Below, piece after piece: positions 53,308 through 61,260 of a stretch of 64,000 nt of DNA. Numbering within the stretch: the first letter of the stretch is position 1; every line of letters starts with the position of its first letter. The translations under genes were made by a program, and so were the position numbers. A model generated the notes under the pieces. It had not been told where the DNA came from, did no database searches, and saw only the letters and a program-made list of their open reading frames with translations. Origin of the DNA: Candidatus Kapaibacterium sp. (GTDB lineage Bacteria; Bacteroidota; Ignavibacteria; Kapaibacteriales; UBA4661). The stretch lies in the NCBI GenBank assembly GCA_004292595.1, contig RDXM01000087.1, positions 1 to 64,000 of the forward strand, read 5' to 3'.

Positions 53308-53565
53308 TTACTCAGCAACGATTTCGTAATCGGAAAGCATTTCGTCAATAACGAGATTTGGCGTTCCAAACTCGGTTGGAAAGCGGTTCAAATCGAGCTT
53401 CTTTGCATTCAAGCCCTTTAGCTGCGCCTCTTCTAGGCGAATTTCCTTTAGCCATTGAAAGAGTGTTGGCGAGACGTAGAGCTTCTCTGGCGGCTTCCCA
53501 CCATGCGTTTTCGCAAAATCTTGAATGCTTTCGTAGAGTTCTTCGTTAGCATCAAAATATTCCAT
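53308..53565 (-). CDS. Small hypothetical protein (85 aa)
   Basis: A soluble acidic protein starting MEYFDANEELYESIQDFAKT, with LYVSPTLFQWLKEIRLEEAQ and a C-terminal PNLVIDEMLSDYEIVAE. The composition and length suggest a genuine small gene, but I recognise no family. The frame extends upstream through a dispersed repeat, which is ignored. It lies between two palindromic elements, so it may be an isolated transcription unit. Confidence 0.6.
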   Translation of the reverse strand: MEYFDANEELYESIQDFAKTHGGKPPEKLYVSPTLFQWLKEIRLEEAQLKGLNAKKLDLNRFPTEFGTPNLVIDEMLSDYEIVAE

Positions 53566-53631
53566 CTCGGTATGCTCCGTTTTGCGTTTGGGTGTAAAAA
53601 TTGCAAATCTCAGTACACAAAATTCCTTCAA

Positions 53632-53712
53632 TAGTGGTACAGACATTCTTGTCTGTGAGTGTTGGTACGGGTTTTAGGCGACAAACACAGACAAGAATTT
53701 CTGTGCCACTGA
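53632..53712. repeat. CACAGACA-type palindromic pair
   Basis: Two oppositely oriented, slightly mutated copies (GGTACAGACATTCTTGTCTG and GACAAGAATTTCTGTGCCAC). No matching terminal repeats are visible. Confidence 0.7.
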
Positions 53713-53882
53713 GGACTTTGGTTCACTTATTTTTCAGAAATATTGTTGTGCATCAAATGGCGAGCAATATCACACACGCTTTTCAAAAATTGGGCTTTTG
53801 AATGTCGCATAAATACGCATTTTGGGCGTGGTGTGCAATGAAAATATGAACAATGCTGATAAACAACATATGGTTTCCCGCT

Positions 53883-54773
53883 ATGAATAAATCTTTCAAA
53901 CCCGCGCAAATACTTATTTTTGCGCTTTTTCTTGGTAGCTTCGCCACGTCAATACTTCGTGGGCAAAATGAGCAAACAAGCAGCGATTGGGCAAATCAAG
54001 TCCGTTTCAAACTCTTCGGCGGCGTGGCTGCGAACCAGCATCAAATCAATGCGCCAGAACTGACGGGCTACCCAATTTTTACCCCACGCGATAGCTTTAA
54101 TGCGGGTCCAGCAAATTTCCAAACAACCGTTGCGCTCGGCTGGTGGGGCGGAATCGGCGTAGATGTGCCGCTTGCAAACACGCTCGCTCTCAGCCTTGCT
54201 GCAAGCGCACAGCCACACAATGTGCTGCTGACCACCAGCGAACAAACCCGCGTGGGAACACTTACAGGAACAAGCATTGATGCGCGTATTGGCTATGTCT
54301 ATGATATTCGCTTGCTTGCGGCGGGCTTGGACGCGCTGCTTGCGTGGCGACCGATTGAAAGCGCGGGACTGAGCATTTGTGCCGGTGCGCGTGGCGCGTG
54401 GCTTGTAGAGCGGCGCATTACGCAGCGTGAAGAATTGTTAGAACCAAACTTTGGGGGCTTCACGCCAAGCGGCGAGCGGGTGCGCAATCTTCGGCAAGAA
54501 ATGCTAGAAAGCGCACAACAACTGCAAGTTCACGCTTTAGGCGCGTTACGCTACGATGCCGCGATTCCGCTTCAAGGCGCGTGGTTGCTCATTTCTCCCG
54601 AAATACAAGTTGGCTATCCGATTACTCGAATAACCCGCCAAGACGCATGGCAGCTTGCGTTTGCGCGGGCTGGCATTGCAATTGGTTTTGCCGCTCGCCC
54701 CGAACCGAAAGTTGAACCAGTTGTGTATCCGCCATTGCCGCCTGGCTACACTGCGCCTAGCAGCAAGCAGTAA
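53883..54773 (+). CDS. Putative secreted/outer-membrane protein
   Basis: A 296-residue protein with a signal peptide (QILIFALFLGSFATSIL). Alternating beta-type sequence follows (FKLFGGVAANQHQINAPELT, ALGWWGGIGVDVPLANTLAL, GARGAWLVERRITQRE), ending with Pro-rich VYPPLPPGYTAPSSKQ. The pattern resembles an 8-12-stranded outer-membrane barrel with a flexible tail, perhaps an OmpA-like barrel without the peptidoglycan domain. No family recognised. ATG 53883 begins the signal peptide. It converges on the NmrA-like gene with a 19-bp gap. Confidence 0.6.
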   Translation: MNKSFKPAQILIFALFLGSFATSILRGQNEQTSSDWANQVRFKLFGGVAANQHQINAPELTGYPIFTPRDSFNAGPANFQTTVALGWWGGIGVDVPLANTLALSLAASAQPHNVLLTTSEQTRVGTLTGTSIDARIGYVYDIRLLAAGLDALLAWRPIESAGLSICAGARGAWLVERRITQREELLEPNFGGFTPSGERVRNLRQEMLESAQQLQVHALGALRYDAAIPLQGAWLLISPEIQVGYPITRITRQDAWQLAFARAGIAIGFAARPEPKVEPVVYPPLPPGYTAPSSKQ

Positions 54774-54792
54774 AGCAGACATTAAGCAGACA

Positions 54793-55698
54793 TTAAGCAG
54801 ACAACTCAAGATTTTTTAAAGATGTGGCAACCTCGCGGAAGTAGGCTAACAAACGGTGTTCCGTCGAAACGGCAGGTGCGACGCAATCTTGTGTTGCGAC
54901 GATTGCACCAAATTCGACTAATTCTCCCAAACGCCGATTAAAGGGGCGCGTTATCTGGCTGCCAAACTTTATCATTCCAAACGGCACGGCGGAAATACGT
55001 GCTTTCTTGCCGAGTGCTGCAAAAGCTAATTCGGTGACTTCTTTTCGTGTAAAGGTTTCTGCTCCGCCGATATTTACGCGCTTCTCATTGCTAGAAAGCC
55101 CGTCCACACAGGCTTTGGCGACATCTGCTTCGTGAATGGGATTTGTTCGAGCCGAGCCATCGCCGATAATCATTGCCCGCCCACGCTTTGCCATTGCGAC
55201 AAATTCCGCATTCACATAGAAAAAGCCTGTTGGTTGAATAATTGAGTAATCAAGCCCACTTGCAGCAAGTTTCTGTGCAAATGCCTCGTGTTCACTCATG
55301 TACGGCGTTTTCACTTTTTCCGCTCCAAAGGCTGATAAATACACGAATTTCTGAACCGCGCTTCGTTTTGCTTCGTGGAGGAGATTGCAGTTTGCGGTAA
55401 AATCAATGTCGTGGAAAGAGCGTCGGTCTGAAAAATCGTATAAGTCCAATGACGCGCCAAGCGTTGAAATCACAGCGTCTGCGCCATCACAAGCATTCTT
55501 CAGGCTGTTTGGGTTTGTCGCATCGCCTTCGATAATGTGCAGATTGCTCATAGAGCATAGGCGTGGCTGCCGTGCAAGCATTTGTGCGGTGTTGCGGGTG
55601 AGCAGCCGAATAGTATAGCCTTGCTCATGCAGAAGTGGAATGATGTGTGCGCCTGTGTGTCCGCCTGCGCCAGCGAGAAATATCGTTTTGGTGTGCAT
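54793..55698 (-). CDS. NmrA-like NAD(P)-binding SDR protein
   Basis: A 301-residue atypical short-chain dehydrogenase. The N-terminus has the glycine motif FLAGAGGHTGAHIIPLL, then EGDATNPNSLKNACDGADAV, KFVYLSAFGA and a substrate part without the classical YxxxK. This is the NmrA/complex I NDUFA9-like group, often redox sensors or isomerases. GGAGAG precedes the ATG (55698, complement). It is divergent from a TetR-type regulator with two inverted-repeat operators between them, so it is almost certainly the regulator's target. Substrate unknown. Confidence 0.82.
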   Translation of the reverse strand: MHTKTIFLAGAGGHTGAHIIPLLHEQGYTIRLLTRNTAQMLARQPRLCSMSNLHIIEGDATNPNSLKNACDGADAVISTLGASLDLYDFSDRRSFHDIDFTANCNLLHEAKRSAVQKFVYLSAFGAEKVKTPYMSEHEAFAQKLAASGLDYSIIQPTGFFYVNAEFVAMAKRGRAMIIGDGSARTNPIHEADVAKACVDGLSSNEKRVNIGGAETFTRKEVTELAFAALGKKARISAVPFGMIKFGSQITRPFNRRLGELVEFGAIVATQDCVAPAVSTEHRLLAYFREVATSLKNLELSA

Positions 55699-55761
55699 GG
55701 TAAATCTCTCCAGATAAGTATTTATGCGGCTTTTGGATGCAGCCAAGAAGTGTGTTTGGAA

Positions 55762-55781
55762 AATAGAACGTTTGTTCTATT
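55762..55781. promoter_or_regulatory. TetR operator 1
   Basis: AATAGAAC-GTTT-GTTCTATT is a perfect inverted repeat with 8-bp arms and a 4-bp centre. It shares the AGAAC-N4-GTTCT half-sites with the palindrome at 55807-55830. It lies close to the NmrA-like gene start. Confidence 0.8.
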
Positions 55782-55806
55782 TTTGTGCAATATACAAAAA
55801 AGATTA

Positions 55807-55830
55807 TTTTTAGAACAAATGTTCTAAAAA
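55807..55830. promoter_or_regulatory. TetR operator 2
   Basis: TTTTTAGAAC-AAAT-GTTCTAAAAA, a perfect inverted repeat with 10-bp arms, 14 bp before the TetR-type start codon. The spacing of 45 bp between the centres of the two sites is about four helical turns, allowing two dimers to bind the same face and control both divergent genes. Confidence 0.82.
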
Positions 55831-55843
55831 ATATATTTTAAAA

Positions 55844-56548
55844 ATGCTTGAAACACATCTGATGAAAATCACGAAAAAAACTGCCAAACCAACGCACAAA
55901 GAGCCTTCCCAAGGACTTCCTGAAGCCAAGCTGGGTACAAAAGAGCGTATTGTCGAAACCTCGCGCATTCTTTTCAACGAACATGGCGTAGAAGCAGTAA
56001 CGGTGAGGCATATAGCCGATGCTGTTGGTATTAGTCATGGAAATTTGTGCTATCATTTTCCGCGCAAAGAAGATATTATTTTGCGGCACTATCATGCTGT
56101 TGTCGAGGGCATGAATGCTCAGGTTGCTGCTTGGAATCCTGAACATTTGAATCTATCAATGATACTGGACGCGCTGCTCAAAAGCTATGAACTTCAATAT
56201 CACCATAAATTTTTAATGGTGGAATTTGTGAATATCATGCGGCGTATTCCCGAAATACGCGAGCATTTTCGCTCTCTTTTTGCGGTGCGGAAACAGCAGT
56301 TTGGTTTTGCGTTAATGCTGCTTCAGCATAAAAACATTATCAAAGAAATGTCGGATGTTGAACGTGAGCGCATCTCGCTGCATAATTACCTCATGGGTGA
56401 TTTTTGGATGTCGGAGGCGGAGATTTTGTACGCAGGAGAAGAATCGGAAAAATGTAGGTTTTATGCGCATTTGGCGAGTGCTTTGTTGTATCCGTATTTG
56501 ACGGCGCGTGGACGGAAGGAATTTGATGCGTTTTGGGAGAGCGAGTAG
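55844..56548 (+). CDS. TetR-family transcriptional regulator
   Basis: A 234-residue regulator. The N-terminal extension is basic; the helix-turn-helix spans TKERIVETSRILFNEHGVEA, VTVRHIADAVGISHGNLCYH and FPRKEDII (about 32-80), the standard TetR pattern. The C-terminal ligand domain is helical and unassigned. It is divergent from the NmrA-like gene with two matching operators, indicating autoregulation plus control of that gene. The start may be ATG 55844 or ATG 55862. Inducer unknown. Confidence 0.9.
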   Translation: MLETHLMKITKKTAKPTHKEPSQGLPEAKLGTKERIVETSRILFNEHGVEAVTVRHIADAVGISHGNLCYHFPRKEDIILRHYHAVVEGMNAQVAAWNPEHLNLSMILDALLKSYELQYHHKFLMVEFVNIMRRIPEIREHFRSLFAVRKQQFGFALMLLQHKNIIKEMSDVERERISLHNYLMGDFWMSEAEILYAGEESEKCRFYAHLASALLYPYLTARGRKEFDAFWESE

Positions 56549-56686
56549 CAAGAATAGAAAGCTCATTTTCATAATGAAAAGTTTTGTATTTTTGTAAACT
56601 GAATTCAAACAGACGTTCAACAGTGTACAACGTGATACTTCACGCCATACACTGTCGTCGCATTTATTCATTATTCTCAACGTTCT

Positions 56687-57721
56687 ATGTCTGCTATTCG
56701 TAATATTATGAAAAAAAGTACGGTAATGAATATGACCGTTGATACCGTGCGTTTTTTGCGTGCCATCCGCACCTATAATCAAGGTGGCGAAACCCCCATC
56801 GAAGGCGTACACAGCGCGAGACACCTGTTTTTTTCAACGAATCAGGCATCGCACAAAATTTTCACCTCCGTTCAAAACTTTCTCAGCCGTAATAACACCG
56901 TTGAGCTTGGTCAAAAACGAGGTATTTTGGGCGATATGAGCAAAGCTGCTGCACTCCAAGAAGCAACCCGAAATGTCCAAGAAGTAGGCTACCATATTTT
57001 TGATGCGAAACTCTCATCGGAAGAATGCGCCGAGCTTGTCGAATACGCACGAACAACGCCGAGCAAGCCTCGTATTGCAGACCAAGTTGAGAAAATTCCC
57101 TACGATAGAAATAATCTGAAGGCAAATTTGTATGATTTTGCGCCACAAGATTTGCTTGAAAATCCTATTATTCAGCGTTTAATTACCGATGAGTCTATCC
57201 TTACTTTTGCACGAGAGCTTCTGGGACCGAGTGTGCGTCTGCATAATGTAACAATGTGGTGGAGCAATGCTGATTTTCACAATGTTTCAAAAAATACCGC
57301 CGCGCAGCTCTATCATGTTGATATGGATACGATTAAATGGATAAAAATTTTCTTTTATTTGACCGATGTCGGTCCAGAGAATGGTCCGCATTGCTATATC
57401 GCAAAATCGCATCGCAACGCACCGAAAGCCGTGTACCGCGAGGGTCGTATTGAGGATGAAGAGATAGCAGCGCATTTTCCCAAAGAGGATATTAAAGAAA
57501 TAACGGGCGCAGCAGGAACAATTTTAGCAGCAGACACCGTCGGTTTGCACAAAGGCAAGCCGCTTACCAAAGGCGAGCGTTTGTTGTTTCAACTAACCTT
57601 TGGCATTACTGGTTTCGGATATGACCCGCCACGAAAAATTACGGTGAACGAGAAGTTTTCTCCAGAATTTTTAGCAAAAATTGACAAAAATCCAACCGTC
57701 TATAAAGGTGGGTATTTCTAA
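56687..57721 (+). CDS. Phytanoyl-CoA dioxygenase-family protein
   Basis: A 344-residue Fe(II)/2-oxoglutarate oxygenase. The facial triad is visible as YHVDMD (His-x-Asp) and the distal His in TVGLHKGKP, with the 2-oxoglutarate-binding Arg in KGERLLFQL. The N-terminal 80 residues are less conserved. The family hydroxylates small molecules, including sugars and lipids. Its stop codon TAA (57719-57721) is the first bases of a family B palindromic element; without that element its stop would overlap the start of the next gene (TAATG), so it belongs to the same operon as the sugar genes. Substrate unknown. Confidence 0.85.
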   Translation: MSAIRNIMKKSTVMNMTVDTVRFLRAIRTYNQGGETPIEGVHSARHLFFSTNQASHKIFTSVQNFLSRNNTVELGQKRGILGDMSKAAALQEATRNVQEVGYHIFDAKLSSEECAELVEYARTTPSKPRIADQVEKIPYDRNNLKANLYDFAPQDLLENPIIQRLITDESILTFARELLGPSVRLHNVTMWWSNADFHNVSKNTAAQLYHVDMDTIKWIKIFFYLTDVGPENGPHCYIAKSHRNAPKAVYREGRIEDEEIAAHFPKEDIKEITGAAGTILAADTVGLHKGKPLTKGERLLFQLTFGITGFGYDPPRKITVNEKFSPEFLAKIDKNPTVYKGGYF

Positions 57722-57873
57722 GGAATGGTAAAAAACAAGCGGTTAAAGTCAGTAGTGGCACAGACATTCTTGTCTGTGTTTGTCGCCTGAAGCCCGTACT
57801 AACACTCACAGACAAGAATGTCTGTGCCACTGAAGTCAAAAAAGTTTATCCATTTAATTTTTGCCCGTTCCTA
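57719..57873. mobile_element. MITE-like element, family B, inserted in a gene overlap
   Basis: A 155-bp element from TAAGGAATGG to CCCGTTCCTA, with TA at both ends and two inverted CACAGACA-type palindromes inside. It separates the PhyH stop codon from the GNAT start codon. Deleting the element and one TA joins the flanks as TTC-TAATG-CGC, regenerating both signals. Confidence 0.8.
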
Positions 57874-58395
57874 ATGCGCCTTCAAGGAAACCACATTTAT
57901 TTACGTCTGCTGACTCCCGAAGATGTCGGCAACGACTATGTTTCATGGATGAACGACAGCGAAATAACGCAGTACCTTGAAAGCCGTTGGTCGGCATACA
58001 CCCTTGAAACAGTACGTGCGTTTGTCAAAGCAATGTGCGACAGCCCGAAGGATTTTCTTTTTGGAATGTTCCTCAACGCAACGAATCAGCACATTGGGAA
58101 TATCAAAATTGGGAATGTGAACGCCATTCACCGGTACGGTGATGTTGGTCTTATTATTGGCGATAAGGCTTCGTGGGGCAAGGGCATTGCCTCCGAAGCC
58201 ATTTCTCTCGTTACCCAATACGGCTTTGAAGAACTCAATCTGCATAAACTTATTGCAGGAATGTATGAGCAAAATGTGGGTTCGTACAAAGCCTTTCTCA
58301 AATCTGGTTATCAGGATGCAGGACGCTACAAGGCGCATTTTTTCTATCAAGGGCGATATGTTGATGCTCGCTTCGTAGAAAAATGCCGCGAATAA
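57874..58395 (+). CDS. GNAT acetyltransferase, candidate PseH
   Basis: A 173-residue N-acetyltransferase of the RimJ/sugar-acetyltransferase type. The acetyl-CoA-binding loop is VGLIIGDKASWGKGIASEAI, followed by NLHKLIAGMYEQNVGSYKAF and SGYQDAGRYKAHF. Next to pseB, pseC and pseG, the obvious missing step is the N-acetylation of the 4-amino sugar by PseH; this assignment rests mainly on context. Its ATG lies directly at the right border of a palindromic element and would overlap the upstream stop if the element were absent. Confidence 0.7.
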   Translation: MRLQGNHIYLRLLTPEDVGNDYVSWMNDSEITQYLESRWSAYTLETVRAFVKAMCDSPKDFLFGMFLNATNQHIGNIKIGNVNAIHRYGDVGLIIGDKASWGKGIASEAISLVTQYGFEELNLHKLIAGMYEQNVGSYKAFLKSGYQDAGRYKAHFFYQGRYVDARFVEKCRE

Positions 58396-58411
58396 TTCAC
58401 TACCACGAGCT

Positions 58412-59932
58412 ATGACGAACACCAAACAGCACATTGCGCTTTTCACAACGCATCCTCTTTTCCAACGCCATTTTGCGACCGATTTAGAACTTATCCAAAA
58501 TCACGTCGATGCCGGAGATGATGTAACGGTACTCTATTGCGATGCCTCACTTCTTGCCTGTGATATTAACACCTATCATGAGCCTGCGCAGTGCTATCTT
58601 TGTCAAAAAACCCGCTCTATTGGCTTGTCGTTGCTGAATGATAATGGTAAGGGCAATATCACGCAACAGCAGTACTTGCGCCTGACAGAGCAAGACAAGG
58701 CGGACATTGCGACCTTGCGCACGACATTCACCAGCACCGCCGACCTCCAAGCCTACACCGTTGATAATTATGATATTGGCATGGCAGTGTTGTCGTCTAT
58801 TGTCAGCTACGTGATGAATGCAGATTTAGATGTGAAAGCGCACGCGCCTCTTATTCGGCACTACATTATTTCAGGTTTTATGGCGTATCGCTCGGTGCAG
58901 AATTTTTTACGCGAAACCAAGATTGACAAATTCTATTTGTTTAATGGTCGAATGGCAATCGTGCGAGCAATTATGCGAGCCTGCCAAAGCGAAGGCGTAC
59001 AGTTTACCATCCATGAATCGGGTGCGACGAATAATTCCTATTCGCTCTTTGACAATTCTTTGCCGCATAATATCCAGCATACAACCGATATGATGCGCCA
59101 ACACTGGGAGCAAGCCTCCACCGCCGCCAGCGAGCGATTGCGCATTGCCGAAGAATGGTATAAGAATCGCGCTCAAGGCAGGAAAGTAAACGGCTATTCG
59201 TTTATTGAACATCAACAGCAGGGTTTATTGCCATCGGATTGGAATCCGAACAAACAAAACATCGTCATTTTTAATTCCGCCGATTTTGAATTTGTGTGGG
59301 TGAGCGAAGAATATCAGCATCATATTTACCAAAGCCAATTAGACGGTATTACTTCTGTGATTGACTCACTTTTGCCGCATAAAGAACGCTATCACGTGTA
59401 TTTGCGCATCCACCCGAATCTCGCAAAAATTGAGAACGAACTACGCCCCTTGTTGCAATTTCAGAGCGAAAATCTCACGACAATTTTGCCGAATGATAAA
59501 ATCAGCAGCTACGCGCTTATCGAACACGCGAGCAAAGTTGTTACCTTTGGCTCAACAGTCGGTATTGAGTCCGCGTATTGGGGGAAACCTTCTATTTTGG
59601 GTGGGAAAGCACTCTATCAGCATTTAGAATCGGTCTATACGCCCAATTCCCATGCAGAAGTCATGGACTTGCTTTTACGCGAAGATTTACCGCCTCTGTC
59701 TTCGCAAGGAGCATTGCAATACGGATATTTCTACAATTCTTTTGGTATTCCTCTGAAAAATTATCAAGCAAAAAACTTCTTTGCAGGAACATACAAAAAT
59801 CAAAGCCTCTTTCCCAGTAAATGGCTGTTTCGATTGTTCACTGCGTACAAGCGTTTTGTACCCAAGTCCGTGCAGGATTCTATCAACAAAAACTCTATTG
59901 TACGTACCTTTGAGAACAATCTCAGCCGATAA
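58412..59932 (+). CDS. Capsule-type GT-B glycosyltransferase
   Basis: A 506-residue cytoplasmic protein with a two-domain GT-B look. The N-terminal half carries FTTHPLFQRHFATDLELIQN and a cluster of Cys residues in ACDINTYHEPAQCYLCQKTR; the C-terminal half has YLRIHPNLAKIENELRPLL and HASKVVTFGSTVGIESAYWG, the signature of capsule/Kdo-type transferases (KpsS/KpsC-like). The role is probably adding sugars to a surface glycan, perhaps the pseudaminic acid made by the neighbours. Spacing from the GNAT gene is 16 bp. Its stop TAA is formed by the left border of the next palindromic element. Confidence 0.7.
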   Translation: MTNTKQHIALFTTHPLFQRHFATDLELIQNHVDAGDDVTVLYCDASLLACDINTYHEPAQCYLCQKTRSIGLSLLNDNGKGNITQQQYLRLTEQDKADIATLRTTFTSTADLQAYTVDNYDIGMAVLSSIVSYVMNADLDVKAHAPLIRHYIISGFMAYRSVQNFLRETKIDKFYLFNGRMAIVRAIMRACQSEGVQFTIHESGATNNSYSLFDNSLPHNIQHTTDMMRQHWEQASTAASERLRIAEEWYKNRAQGRKVNGYSFIEHQQQGLLPSDWNPNKQNIVIFNSADFEFVWVSEEYQHHIYQSQLDGITSVIDSLLPHKERYHVYLRIHPNLAKIENELRPLLQFQSENLTTILPNDKISSYALIEHASKVVTFGSTVGIESAYWGKPSILGGKALYQHLESVYTPNSHAEVMDLLLREDLPPLSSQGALQYGYFYNSFGIPLKNYQAKNFFAGTYKNQSLFPSKWLFRLFTAYKRFVPKSVQDSINKNSIVRTFENNLSR

Positions 59933-60086
59933 GGAATGGTAAAAAATTAAGTGGTCAAAGTCAGTAGTGGCTTGAGAATTCTTGTCTGTGTTTGTCGCCT
60001 GAAGCCCGCACTAACACTCACAGACAAGAATGTCTGTGCCACTAAATATTTCTGAAGTTTATCCATTTAATTTTGAGCCTTCCCTA
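59930..60086. mobile_element. MITE-like element, family B, in a stop codon
   Basis: A 157-bp element from TAAGGAATGG to GCCTTCCCTA. One of the two palindromes is damaged (GTGGCTTGAGAATTCTTGTC). TA borders. It begins within the glycosyltransferase stop codon and lies between that gene and pseB. Confidence 0.75.
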
Positions 60087-60135
60087 ATCTCAGCAAATAA
60101 ATTCCATTTCACCTCATTTTGTGTCAAATATTCTC

Positions 60136-61149
60136 ATGTTTCCTTACAAATCCATTCTTATTACTGGCGGAACAGGCTCATTTGGTAAAACCTTCGTTCA
60201 ACGTATTTTGAGCCAATTTCCCGAAGTGAAGCGCTTGGTGGTTTTCTCACGCGACGAATTGAAGCAATTTGAAATGGCGCAAGATTTTTCCATGGAAAAA
60301 TTTGACCAACTCCGCTACTTCATCGGCGATGTGCGCGACGAAGCCCGCTTGCTCAGTGCCTTTGAAGGTATTGATGTTGTTGTTCATGCGGCTGCGCTCA
60401 AGCAAGTTCCGACGGCAGAATACAACCCGATGGAGTGCATCAAAACAAATGTGTTAGGTGCAGAAAATGTTATCAATGCCGCAATCAAGGCAGGTGTGAA
60501 GCGCGTTGTAGCACTTTCGACCGATAAAGCAGCCGCGCCGATTAACCTCTACGGCGCATCAAAGCTGTGTTCGGATAAACTTTTCGTTGCGGCAAATAAC
60601 TTTCGCGGAGCGCATGATATAAGTTTCTCGGTTGTGCGCTACGGCAATGTGATTGGCTCGCGCGGCTCGGTGATGCCGTTCTTTCTGAACAAGCGCAAAG
60701 ACGGCGTACTGCCTATCACGCACGACGAAATGACGCGCTTCAATATCTCGCTCGAAGAGGGCGTAGATTTGGTGCTGTACGCCATTCACAATGCGTGGGG
60801 CGGTGAGATTTTTGTTCCGAAAATTCCGTCATATCGCATTTTGGATGTGGCAGAAGCCATTGCGCCAAGCTGCAAGCACGAAATTATCGGCATTCGCCCG
60901 GGCGAGAAACTGCACGAGGAAATGATTACCGAAATGGATTCCTTTAATACCTTGGAACTTGATAAATACTACGTTATTGCACCGTCGGTGCCGCTTTGGG
61001 CGCATGACGACTACTGCAAAGCGTTCAACGGCAAAAAAGTAGCACAAGGTTTTAAGTATAATTCTGGCACAAACCCAGATTTTATGAGCGTTGAAGATAT
61101 TCGCGCTTCTATTCGTGAGCATATTGACCCGAATTTTCAAGCGCAGTAA
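60136..61149 (+). CDS. pseB: UDP-N-acetylglucosamine 4,6-dehydratase (inverting)
   Basis: PseB starts pseudaminic acid synthesis by dehydrating and C5-epimerising UDP-GlcNAc. The 337-residue SDR product has ILITGGTGSFGKTFVQRIL at the N-terminus, DVVVHAAALKQVPTAEYNPM, LSTDKAAAPINLYGASKLCS (where the Met/Lys pair of retaining enzymes is replaced, the family pattern of inverting dehydratases) and VVRYGNVIGSRGSVMPFF. Full length. A GTG at 60121 is an alternative start. It begins an operon with pseC and pseG. A weak hairpin at 61177-61207 separates it from pseC. Confidence 0.93.
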   Translation: MFPYKSILITGGTGSFGKTFVQRILSQFPEVKRLVVFSRDELKQFEMAQDFSMEKFDQLRYFIGDVRDEARLLSAFEGIDVVVHAAALKQVPTAEYNPMECIKTNVLGAENVINAAIKAGVKRVVALSTDKAAAPINLYGASKLCSDKLFVAANNFRGAHDISFSVVRYGNVIGSRGSVMPFFLNKRKDGVLPITHDEMTRFNISLEEGVDLVLYAIHNAWGGEIFVPKIPSYRILDVAEAIAPSCKHEIIGIRPGEKLHEEMITEMDSFNTLELDKYYVIAPSVPLWAHDDYCKAFNGKKVAQGFKYNSGTNPDFMSVEDIRASIREHIDPNFQAQ

Positions 61150-61176
61150 GACAAGAATAATGTGCAACAGCAAAAG

Positions 61177-61207
61177 CCCGCAAACCAGATTACATCAGGC
61201 TTGCGGG
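61177..61207 (+). terminator. Weak hairpin between pseB and pseC
   Basis: CCCGCAA and TTGCGGG pair, with partial inner pairing (GAT/ATC) and only a short T-rich tail (TTATGCGTTTAT). It may attenuate rather than stop transcription. Confidence 0.4.
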
Positions 61208-61260
61208 TTATGCGTTTATAGCTCAGTTCAATCATTTTTCCACTATCAAGCATTTCAAAA

